A DNA stretch of 37,534 nucleotides from Archaeoglobi archaeon. Lineage in GTDB: Archaea > Halobacteriota > Archaeoglobi > Archaeoglobales > Archaeoglobaceae. This document shows, piece by piece, positions 10,824 through 19,091 of the stretch. Below the pieces are notes generated by a model. It saw only the letters and a list, made by a program, of their open reading frames with translations, searched no databases and was not told the DNA's origin. Both the position numbers and the translations under genes were made by a program. The number at the start of each line of letters is the position of its first letter. Positions within the stretch are counted from its first letter, which is position 1. The stretch covers positions 1 to 37,534 of the forward strand of contig QNUZ01000003.1 of NCBI GenBank assembly GCA_004347865.1, read 5' to 3'.

Positions 10824-11632
10824 CTTACCTTCACCCCTCTTGAAGCTAGGTATTCCTTAACTTGTGGTATTGTTAATTCCCTGAAGTGGAATATGCCGGC
10901 AGCCAAACAAGCATCGGCCTTTCCTTTTACAAAACCTTCATAGAAATGTTCAAGTTTTCCAGCTCCACCTGAGGCTATTACAGGTATGCTCAACTCCTCA
11001 CTCATAGCCCTCGTGATCGGAATGTCGTAGCCGTCCTTGGTGCCGTCTCTATCCATTGAGGTTAACAGTATCTCGCCGGCCCCAAGTTCCTCGACCTTTT
11101 TAGCCCAATAAAGTGCATCTATTCCGGTCGCCTTTCTGCCTCCGTAAATGTAAACCTCATACCAAGCCTTGCTGCCGTCTTCGAGTTCGAGAATGTATTT
11201 CCCCTTGCTAAGATCAAAGTTCCTCTTGCAGTCTATTGCGACGACAATACACTGGCTTCCAAAGGTTTGTGCAGCCCTGCGAACAAAATCGGGATTTTTG
11301 ACTGCAGCTGTGTTTATTGAAACCTTATCTGCCCCTGCAGACAGAATTGCATTTATATCCTCTAAGCTAGCGATTCCTCCCCCTACTGTGAATGGTATGA
11401 ATACGTTTTCAGCCGTTTTTTCGACGATCTCCACCATCGTCTTCCTCCCTTCTGGTGATGCGGTAATGTCGAGAAACACGAGTTCGTCAGCACTTTCAGA
11501 ATCGTATCTTTTGGCAAGCTCTACCGGGTCTCCGGCGTCGCGGAGATTTACAAATTCAACACCTTTGACCACCACGGCTTTGCCGTTCTTATAGGTCACG
11601 TCTAGGCAGGGAATTATTCTCTTTGCAAGCAT
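10814..11632 (-). CDS. hisF: Imidazole glycerol phosphate synthase subunit HisF
   Basis: [100 protein letters not shown]. Confidence 0.98.
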   Translation of the reverse strand: MLAKRIIPCLDVTYKNGKAVVVKGVEFVNLRDAGDPVELAKRYDSESADELVFLDITASPEGRKTMVEIVEKTAENVFIPFTVGGGIASLEDINAILSAGADKVSINTAAVKNPDFVRRAAQTFGSQCIVVAIDCKRNFDLSKGKYILELEDGSKAWYEVYIYGGRKATGIDALYWAKKVEELGAGEILLTSMDRDGTKDGYDIPITRAMSEELSIPVIASGGAGKLEHFYEGFVKGKADACLAAGIFHFRELTIPQVKEYLASRGVKVRWR

Positions 11633-11904
11633 TATCTTTTCACCTCAAACCTTTCGAATTCTCTTACTTCTGCGTTTCGCACCTCGACATCTCTAACAAC
11701 CGCAAGCGGCGGTCCCTGACGTACGGTAGAAATAAACTTTTCAAGAGATTCCTCCTCCCCTACAGCATAAATATAAACCCTGCCATCCGGCAAATTTTTC
11801 ACGAATCCTTTTATTCCCAATTCCCGTGCAATTCTTGTTGTGAAGTATCTGAATCCCACTCCCTGAACAATACCGCTCACGTAGATCTCCACGGCTCTCA
11901 TCAA
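11632..11904 (-). CDS. acyP: Acylphosphatase
   Basis: [54 protein letters not shown]. Confidence 0.95.
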   Translation of the reverse strand: MMRAVEIYVSGIVQGVGFRYFTTRIARELGIKGFVKNLPDGRVYIYAVGEEESLEKFISTVRQGPPLAVVRDVEVRNAEVREFERFEVKR

Positions 11905-11945
11905 AAAAGAATCTATCGGGGCTATAAAGTTTTAACCCAACAATG

Positions 11946-12000
11946 GCTATTTCTACAACTGAAAGGTTCACCCCTTTCAGGCGAGGATGAGGTCAGCGAA
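11946..12000 (+). repeat. Hairpin plus GGATGAGGTCAG tail; candidate solo right end (omegaRNA-like) of an IS200/IS605-family element
   Basis: Perfect 8-bp stem CTGAAAGG (11959-11966) / CCTTTCAG (11973-11980) with a 6-nt loop, followed by gcgaggatgaggtcag; same layout as the 14503-14552 hairpin. Confidence 0.4.
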
Positions 12001-12051
12001 ATGCCACGAAATGTGAGTTAACTTTAAATCTCCCTTTTCGGTAATTGATTT

Positions 12052-14394
12052 GTGGTAGAAGGTTGGCTTCTCGATGCTGAATACGTGACGATCGACGATA
12101 GGGCGGTTCTTAGGTTGTGGTGTAAGGACCGGGACGTTTTTGTAGCTTACGATAAGAGCTTCAGACCTTACTTTTATGTTTTGAATGTTGATGAAGAAGT
12201 TATTGGAAGAGCAATGATAAACACGAAAAAGGAAGTCATAACTCCCGAGTCCTATGAAAAGGTGCAGGTTAAATTCTTTGGAAAGACAATACCTGCATTT
12301 ATAGTTTACGCAAAACATCCCCAGCACGTTCCAAAGCTTAGAGAGTTCTTCTCTCAATTTGGGGATGTTAGAGAAGCGGACATTCCGTTTGCGTACCGTT
12401 ATCTGATTGACAGAGATCTTGCATGCCTCGATGGAATAAGGATCGAGGGGAAGGAGATCGAGGGCAAGCTCAGAAGCTATGAGATTGAAAAAGTTGAGAG
12501 AGTTAGTCGAGAAATCCCTGATCTAAGGATTTTGGCTTTTGACTGCGAAATGCTGTCAACTTTTGGTATGCCGGATCCTGAGAAGGATCCTATCGTAGTA
12601 ATCTCCGTTAAATGGAACGATGAAAAGGAAGAAGTACTTCAGGGAAGCGAGAGGGCAATAATTCAGGAATTTGTCCGCCTGATAAAGGAAGTCGACCCCG
12701 ATGTAATAGTAGGATATAATCAGGACGCATTTGACTGGCCCTATATAAGAAAAAGGGCCGAAAAGCTGAAGATCCCGCTTAATATCGGCAGAGATGGTTC
12801 ATCGATTACGTTCAAGGGTGGCAGACCAAAGATTGCAGGAAGACTCAACGTTGATCTCTACGACATAGCCATGAGGATCACGGAAGTGAAGATCAAGAAA
12901 CTTGAAAACATAGCAGAGTTCTTGGGTGCAAAGGTTGACATTGAGGACATTGAAGCGAAAGACGTAAGCAAATACTGGGAAAAGGATAGAGAGAAGGTGT
13001 TTGCACACGCAAGAAGGGATGTTATTCACACCTTCATGATCGCAAAAGAGCTTCTGCCCATGCACTATGAACTTGCAAGGCTGATCAGACTTCCTCTAGA
13101 CGACGTTTCGAGAATGGGGAGAGGAAGACAGGTTGACTGGCTGCTTCTGAGCGAGGCGAGGAAGCTGGGAGAAATAGCCCCAAATGCAGGAGAAGCCCCA
13201 ATGGAAAGCTATGAGGGAGCCTTCGTTATAGAGCCCGAAAGGGGTTTGCACGAAAACGTCGCGGAGCTGGATTTTGCCAGTATGTACCCCTCGATTATGA
13301 TCGCGTATAACGTTAGTCCCGACACATTGGCAAGTGATGGTGAGTGTTTTATCGCTCCTGAGGTCGGTTATAAGTTCAGAAAGTGTCCTGATGGATTCTT
13401 TAGGAGAATTCTCAAAATGCTGATAGAGAAAAGGAGGGAGATAAAATCTGAGATGAAGAAGATCAGCGAGGACGATCCGAGATACAGATTGCTTGACATA
13501 AAGCAGCAGACTCTTAAGATCCTTACTAATTCGTTTTATGGTTATATGGGTTGGGCAGGTGCCAGATGGTACTGCAGGGAATGTGCAGAGGCCACCACAG
13601 CATGGGGAAGGCATTTTATAAAGACTTCAGCCAAGATAGCGCAAGATCTGGGTTTTAGAGTTCTTTACGGAGATACAGACAGCATATTTGTTTTAAAACC
13701 AGGATTGGGGTTGAATGAATTGGAATCGGAGGTTGAAAAGCTGATATCGGAGATATCAAAGCAGCTCCCCGTACAGATTGAACTTGATGAGCTATTTAAG
13801 ACGATCTTCTTTGTTGAGAAGAAAAGGTACGCGGGTATAACGGCCGATGGTAGGGTAATCGTTCGCGGGCTTGAGGTCAGGCGTGGCGATTGGTGTGAGC
13901 TCGCGAAGAACGCCCAGAAACTGGTAATCGAGATAATTCTAAAGGAGAGGGATCCGGAGAAGGCACTGAATTACATCAGGGAAGTCATTAACTCGATTAG
14001 AGAGGGAAAGGTGAAGCTAGAAGACCTTGTGATCTACAAGGGATTAACAAAGAAACCCTCGAAATACGAAGCTATGCAGGCTCACGTCAAGGCAGCAAAA
14101 AAAGCTGAGGAAGTCGGCATCTTTTATCCGGTCGGCTCTAAGATTGGATTTGTGGTCATAAAAGGTTCTGGAAACATAGGGGATCGGGCGTATCCCGTGG
14201 ATATGATCGAGCATTTTGACGGTGAGAATCTTAGAATCAGGGTGAAAGGGGGCGTGGATATGAAGAAGATTGATAAAGACTATTATATAGATCATCAGAT
14301 AATCCCAGCAGTTCTTAGAATTTTAGAAAGATTCGGTTACTCTGAGGCTAGAATAAAGGGTTCATCCCAGACGAGCCTCGAGTCTTTCTTTTGA
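12052..14394 (+). CDS. polB: Family B DNA polymerase (PolB)
   Basis: GTG start; exonuclease LAFDCEM; VGYNQDAFDWPYI; polymerase motifs ELDFASMYPSIMIAYNVSPDT and LYGDTDSIFVL; C-terminal PIP-like QTSLESFF. Confidence 0.97.
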   Translation: MVEGWLLDAEYVTIDDRAVLRLWCKDRDVFVAYDKSFRPYFYVLNVDEEVIGRAMINTKKEVITPESYEKVQVKFFGKTIPAFIVYAKHPQHVPKLREFFSQFGDVREADIPFAYRYLIDRDLACLDGIRIEGKEIEGKLRSYEIEKVERVSREIPDLRILAFDCEMLSTFGMPDPEKDPIVVISVKWNDEKEEVLQGSERAIIQEFVRLIKEVDPDVIVGYNQDAFDWPYIRKRAEKLKIPLNIGRDGSSITFKGGRPKIAGRLNVDLYDIAMRITEVKIKKLENIAEFLGAKVDIEDIEAKDVSKYWEKDREKVFAHARRDVIHTFMIAKELLPMHYELARLIRLPLDDVSRMGRGRQVDWLLLSEARKLGEIAPNAGEAPMESYEGAFVIEPERGLHENVAELDFASMYPSIMIAYNVSPDTLASDGECFIAPEVGYKFRKCPDGFFRRILKMLIEKRREIKSEMKKISEDDPRYRLLDIKQQTLKILTNSFYGYMGWAGARWYCRECAEATTAWGRHFIKTSAKIAQDLGFRVLYGDTDSIFVLKPGLGLNELESEVEKLISEISKQLPVQIELDELFKTIFFVEKKRYAGITADGRVIVRGLEVRRGDWCELAKNAQKLVIEIILKERDPEKALNYIREVINSIREGKVKLEDLVIYKGLTKKPSKYEAMQAHVKAAKKAEEVGIFYPVGSKIGFVVIKGSGNIGDRAYPVDMIEHFDGENLRIRVKGGVDMKKIDKDYYIDHQIIPAVLRILERFGYSEARIKGSSQTSLESFF

Positions 14395-14399
14395 ATCCT

Positions 14400-14558
14400 T
14401 ATAGAACAATTTCTGAAACTGCTTCCGTTCAGCGTGGGTTGGGGAGCTTAGCTTTTGAACCGACAGATAAGAGAAGGAGTAGAATCTCTTCTGATGCCGA
14501 AAGTCCTGCCTTTAAAGGGATTAAATCCCTCTTCAGGACGGGTAGGAGGTCAGTCTAA
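14400..14558 (+). pseudogene. Candidate remnant of a TnpB C-terminal tail overlapping a right-end hairpin
   Basis: Open frame LNPYRTISETASVQRGLGSLAFEPTDKRRSRISSDAESPAFKGIKSLFRTGRRSV* resembles TnpB tails; hairpin GTCCTG...AGGGA/TCCCT...CAGGAC (14503-14539) followed by gggtaggaggtcag. Confidence 0.45.
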
Positions 14559-14577
14559 CTTTGGATTTTCGGTAAGA

Positions 14578-14590
14578 TTTTTAAATTTGA
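14578..14590 (+). promoter_or_regulatory. TATA-like element for the response regulator gene
   Basis: tttttaaatttga about 12-24 nt upstream of ATG 14602. Confidence 0.4.
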
Positions 14591-14601
14591 TAACTCAGAG
14601 T

Positions 14602-14955
14602 ATGCTGATGAGAAGTGTTATGATTGTGGATGATGAGACTGCAATGAGGGAAATTCTCAAAATCATGTTGAGGGATTATAAGGTCATTGAAGCATCAAAC
14701 GGAAAAGAAGCTGTAGAGCTATACAAAAAAGAGAAACCAGATCTGGTCCTAATGGACATAATGATGCCAGTGATGAGTGGCATAGATGCCGTCAAGGAAA
14801 TAAAGAAAATAGATCCCAATGCCAAGATAGTAGCTATTACGGCATATGCAAGCACAAAGGGAGAGAAGGCTATTGAGGTCGGAGTCGATAGAATAGTCAG
14901 GAAACCATTCACTAGAAAGGAAATATTGAAGATTGTTGAAGAGTATCTTAAATAG
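14602..14955 (+). CDS. Stand-alone CheY-like response regulator receiver protein
   Basis: MLMRSVMIVDDETAMREILKIMLRDYKVIEASNGKEAVELYKKEKPDLVLMDIMMPVMSG...AITAYAS...VRKPFTRKEIL. The longer ORF start at 14455 lies in the TnpB-like remnant. Confidence 0.93.
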   Translation: MLMRSVMIVDDETAMREILKIMLRDYKVIEASNGKEAVELYKKEKPDLVLMDIMMPVMSGIDAVKEIKKIDPNAKIVAITAYASTKGEKAIEVGVDRIVRKPFTRKEILKIVEEYLK

Positions 14956-14996
14956 CGTTCAAAAACTATTTAAAGGGAAATTGAATAGTCTGCTGG

Positions 14997-16172
14997 ATGA
15001 CAGGAGATGATGCTTATATGATGAAGACTTCAGATACTACGAAGTATCTCATTTATGCTGAAATAGTGGCTGAGGGAGTTGTTGAGCGACCTGATGTTGT
15101 AGGTGCAATCTTTGGTCAGACAGAAGGGCTTCTGGGTGGAGACCTTGATCTCAGAGAGTTGCAGAAAACGGGTAGAATAGGTAGGATAGATGTTAAGATT
15201 GAGAGCAAAGGGGGAAAAAGCTACGGAGAGATAAAGATTCCATCGAGCCTCGATAAAGTTGAAACTGCAATAATTGCCGCAGCACTTGAAACGATTGAAA
15301 GAGTCGGCCCGTGCTCGGCCAAGATCAAAGTTTCTAGAATTGAGGACGTGAGAGCGAGCAAGAGAAGGAAAATAGTGGAGAGATCGAAAGAAATACTCAG
15401 AGAACTATTTGAGGAGCCAGAAATAGAATCTGAAAAAATAACAGAACTCGTGAGAGAGTCGCTTAGGATAGACGAAGTGGTTGAGTACGGAGAGGAAAAA
15501 CTTCCAGCTGGACCAGCGATAGACGAATCTGACGCCATTATAGTAGTTGAGGGTAGAGCGGACGTTCTGAATCTGCTCAAGCATGGCATTAGGAACGCTA
15601 TTGCTGTTGAAGGTACAAACATTCCGAAGACGATCATAGAACTGAGCAAAAAGAAGACAGTTACGGCCTTCTTGGACGGTGATAGAGGGGGAGAGCTAAT
15701 TCTCAAGGAACTTTTGCAGGTAGCAGACGTGGATTTTATAGCGAGGGCACCAGAGGGCAAGGGAGTAGAAGATCTGACCCTCAAAGAAATTCTGAAGGCG
15801 CTTAGAAACAAGGTACCAGTCGAGCAGGTTCATCTGCTGAGGAAGGAGCAGCAAGCAGTTCCAGTAAAGGAGGAAAGGCTATCCCCCCATGAGAGCCTAA
15901 AAAACCACAAGGAAATGGTCGAGGGAAAATTGCTTGCGAGGATTCTGGACAAGAACTTCAATGTTATCAAAGAAGTCCCGGTGAGGGATCTCGTGAAGAC
16001 TCTAAAGACAAACAACATGAAAGCTTCTGTAATTGTGTTTGACGGGATAATAACTCAGAGGCTCATAGATATAGCCGCGAAAAAGGATATAAACTACATA
16101 ATTGGGGCCAAGCTGGGGAGCGTAGTGAAACTGCCAACCTCCATAAGGGTAATTACGTTCGACCAGCTCTAG
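14997..16172 (+). CDS. dnaG: Archaeal DnaG-type primase
   Basis: Toprim motifs [31 protein letters not shown] and [15 protein letters not shown]; archaeal N-terminal [33 protein letters not shown]. Confidence 0.95.
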   Translation: MTGDDAYMMKTSDTTKYLIYAEIVAEGVVERPDVVGAIFGQTEGLLGGDLDLRELQKTGRIGRIDVKIESKGGKSYGEIKIPSSLDKVETAIIAAALETIERVGPCSAKIKVSRIEDVRASKRRKIVERSKEILRELFEEPEIESEKITELVRESLRIDEVVEYGEEKLPAGPAIDESDAIIVVEGRADVLNLLKHGIRNAIAVEGTNIPKTIIELSKKKTVTAFLDGDRGGELILKELLQVADVDFIARAPEGKGVEDLTLKEILKALRNKVPVEQVHLLRKEQQAVPVKEERLSPHESLKNHKEMVEGKLLARILDKNFNVIKEVPVRDLVKTLKTNNMKASVIVFDGIITQRLIDIAAKKDINYIIGAKLGSVVKLPTSIRVITFDQL

Positions 16173-16179
16173 CTCTCTC

Positions 16180-17394
16180 CTAAGCCTTTTTCCCCTTTCC
16201 CCAGTATTCCTTTATTTTTTCAATCACGGGCAATTTCTCGCCGCTTAGGAATCTAACACAAGCGCCTCCGGCGATTGAAACATGGCTGACTTTGTCGCCA
16301 AGCCCGAACATGTTAACCGCGGAAGCGCTGTGCCCTCCGCCGATAATCGAATACTTGGCCTTTGAAACAGCTTTTAGCACTTCATATGTGCCGAGTGAGA
16401 ACTTTGAATCCTCGTATACTCCAGCGGTGCCGTTGACGACCACCGTGTCGAACTCTGGGATCATGCTCGAGAAAAGGTTCATAGTTTCGACTCCAATGTC
16501 CTTGATTATTCCCTTTCCATTGAATTTTTCGATTGAGACGTCCTCTCGAACCCCGCCTACGTCGACACCGAAATCAACTGGGAGAATGATCTTATCTCTG
16601 TGCTTTTCTAGGATTTTCTTGGCATCTTCATCTTTAACGTTCTCCTTGTTATCTTCCACGATCCTTTTGTTATCCTCTCCAATATCCTTGCCGCTTAGAA
16701 GTAGGAAGTAGTTCGCGATTACACCTGAAAGGAAAACCTTCTCAGCAATTCCGTTCTCAAGAACGTTTTTCATGACCTTTATTGGGTCCTTTATCTTTGC
16801 GCCTCCCAACACAAAGGCTATCCTATCCCCCTTTTTGAGGCCTCTGCTAAGAGCATTTATCTCCTTCTCAGCTACCCTGCCAATAAAGGTTGGTAGAACT
16901 GGAATAAAACCTACTAGGGATGCATGGCTCCTGTGGAATGCAGAAAATGCATCATTAACGAAGGCATCGAAGTGATCCTTCAGTTTTCTTACCATCAAGC
17001 AATTTGCGTGCTCCTCGGCACTTCTGTCCAGCTGCTCTTCGGAGTAGAACCTTACGTTTTCCAGAAGCACGATTTCGCCCGGTTTCATATTCTTTATTCT
17101 TTCAAGAACCCTCCTGCTGAATATTTCATCGATATATTCGACCTCTTTGCCAACTATTTTTGCCAGTACCTTTGCGTGCTCCTCTAAGGTCGTGAAGTCC
17201 CTTCTCCCTGGTCTGCTCTGATGAGCTAGGATAACAAGTTCTCGATCTTCAAGTTCTCGGATTGTTGGAAGATGACTTTCGAATCTTGTGGTATCCAGAA
17301 TTGTCGAATTTACGATCGGAGCATTTATGTCCAGCCTGAGAAGTATAGATTTTTGCTTCGCCTCTATATCGTCAAGTGTTGGAAGTCCATCCAT
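16180..17394 (-). CDS. pgk: Phosphoglycerate kinase
   Basis: LLRLDINAPI, LAHQSRPGRRDFTTLEEHAKVLA, VLLENVRFYSEE, FVNDAFSAFHRSHASLVGF, FVLGGAKIKDPIKVM. Confidence 0.96.
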   Translation of the reverse strand: MDGLPTLDDIEAKQKSILLRLDINAPIVNSTILDTTRFESHLPTIRELEDRELVILAHQSRPGRRDFTTLEEHAKVLAKIVGKEVEYIDEIFSRRVLERIKNMKPGEIVLLENVRFYSEEQLDRSAEEHANCLMVRKLKDHFDAFVNDAFSAFHRSHASLVGFIPVLPTFIGRVAEKEINALSRGLKKGDRIAFVLGGAKIKDPIKVMKNVLENGIAEKVFLSGVIANYFLLLSGKDIGEDNKRIVEDNKENVKDEDAKKILEKHRDKIILPVDFGVDVGGVREDVSIEKFNGKGIIKDIGVETMNLFSSMIPEFDTVVVNGTAGVYEDSKFSLGTYEVLKAVSKAKYSIIGGGHSASAVNMFGLGDKVSHVSIAGGACVRFLSGEKLPVIEKIKEYWGKGKKA

Positions 17395-17452
17395 GAGGGT
17401 GCGTTGAAGCTTCGTTTTAAAAGGATTTTTTAATCCTTCTTAAACTTGTGCT

Positions 17453-18583
17453 ATGGAGATCACAGATATCGATGGTGTCTTGTGTAATGGTGTTAAGGAG
17501 GGAAAGCTCGGTTTGGGGCTTGCAAGGTTTAGCGGAAATGTTGCTGGAGTTTTTACCGGGAACAGGATAAAGGCCGCTCCTGTAATTGTATGTAGGGAAA
17601 ACATTAGCAAGGGCTATGCAAAGGGTCTGATCGTGAACAGCGGAAATGCAAACGCTTTTACAGGAGAGCAAGGTTTGAAAGATGCTCGAGAAATGTGCAG
17701 AATCGCTGCCAATCTTTTTGGTTGTAGAGAAGACGAAGTCGCGGTGGCCTCAACTGGGGTTATCGGAAGAAAACTCGACGTTGAGTGGATAAGAAAAAAG
17801 GCTGCGGATGTATACAGTGGCCTGGGGAACAGCAAAGAGCATGCAGAAAGATTTGCCAATGCGATAAGGACAACGGACAGGTTCATAAAGAAGGCTTATT
17901 CAGAATCCGCGAAAATTTCGGCTGTAGCGAAAGGTGCAGGTATGATCTCACCTAATTTGGCAACAATGCTATGCTTCGTTTTCACTTCTGCAAGATTCGA
18001 AAGCGGAGAGCTGTATGAAATCCTCAGGAAAGCCGTAAAGCCGCTTAACAGGCTTACCGTGGATGGAGATACATCAACTAATGATACTGTGCTTCTGATC
18101 GCTACAGGCAGGGATAAGATTGACAGAGACATTTTCGAGGCGGAGCTGGAGAAGGTCTTCTACAGCATCGCTAGGCAGATAGCCAAGGACGGGGAGGGGG
18201 CGACAAAAGTCTTCGAAGTAGTCGTGAGAGGTGCAGAAAGTGAAAAATCAGCAGAACTTGCCGCAAAGGCCGTTGCTAATTCCTTACTTGTGAAAACTGC
18301 AATTTTTGGCTGTGATCCTAACTGGGGGAGAATAGTTGCGGCTGTAGGCTACAGCGGTGCAGAAGTCGATGAGAAAATCAGCATCGCATTTGAGAACGAT
18401 GAGAAGACGGTATTCCTTGTTGATCGTGGGAAGATAACGGGAAAAGAGGAGGAGGCTAGAGAGATTATGAAGGGGGATTTTAGGATAATAGTTGACCTAC
18501 ATAGGGGAAAATGCACCGATTATGCAGTTGGATGTGACCTTGGTTACGAGTACGTAAGAATAAATGCGGAATACACGACGTGA
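17453..18583 (+). CDS. argJ: Bifunctional glutamate N-acetyltransferase / ornithine acetyltransferase ArgJ
   Basis: KGLIVNSGNANAFTGEQGLKDAREM, VASTGVIGRKL, AVAKGAGMISPNLATMLCFVFTSA, VDGDTSTNDTVLLIATG, GCDPNWGRIVAAVGYSG. Confidence 0.97.
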   Translation: MEITDIDGVLCNGVKEGKLGLGLARFSGNVAGVFTGNRIKAAPVIVCRENISKGYAKGLIVNSGNANAFTGEQGLKDAREMCRIAANLFGCREDEVAVASTGVIGRKLDVEWIRKKAADVYSGLGNSKEHAERFANAIRTTDRFIKKAYSESAKISAVAKGAGMISPNLATMLCFVFTSARFESGELYEILRKAVKPLNRLTVDGDTSTNDTVLLIATGRDKIDRDIFEAELEKVFYSIARQIAKDGEGATKVFEVVVRGAESEKSAELAAKAVANSLLVKTAIFGCDPNWGRIVAAVGYSGAEVDEKISIAFENDEKTVFLVDRGKITGKEEEAREIMKGDFRIIVDLHRGKCTDYAVGCDLGYEYVRINAEYTT

Positions 18584-19033
18584 TCAAAGATCTATCATGT
18601 GAGCTTCTTTAACCACATTTAGGACCAGCATGGTATAAGTTTTTTTAACACTCTTCATCCCAAGCAATCTTTTCACGAACTCGTTCAGCTTGTCCCTGTT
18701 TTCAAATTTGGCCACAATCAGGATATCGTATTCTCCAGTGACGTCGTAAACGGCAGTAACGTTCTTCTCCTTTGCAATCTCCTTCTCGATCTCAACTAGC
18801 TGTCCACCCTCAGCCGATACTCCGACGACGGCTGTGATGTCGTATCCGAGCATTGAATAATCCAGCACGGGAATGAACTTCTTTATAACGCCCATAGTCT
18901 TCATTTTGTTTATCCTGTTATACACTGTGCCTTCTGCAACGCCAACTTTTTCTGCAATTTCCTTTAGACTCTTCCTAGCATCATCTTGCAGTTCTTTAAG
19001 GATTTTTAAATCGATTTCATCAATTTTTACCAT
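18584..19033 (-). CDS. Lrp/AsnC-family transcriptional regulator
   Basis: IDEIDLKILKELQDDARKSLKEIAEKVGVAEGTVYNRINKMKTMGVIKKF plus AsnC ligand-binding domain. Confidence 0.95.
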   Translation of the reverse strand: MVKIDEIDLKILKELQDDARKSLKEIAEKVGVAEGTVYNRINKMKTMGVIKKFIPVLDYSMLGYDITAVVGVSAEGGQLVEIEKEIAKEKNVTAVYDVTGEYDILIVAKFENRDKLNEFVKRLLGMKSVKKTYTMLVLNVVKEAHMIDL

Positions 19034-19091
19034 GTCTATAATGCGGTTGTAGAATTTTTAAATCTTAGCTCAAATTTCCTTTTTGGTAGCG

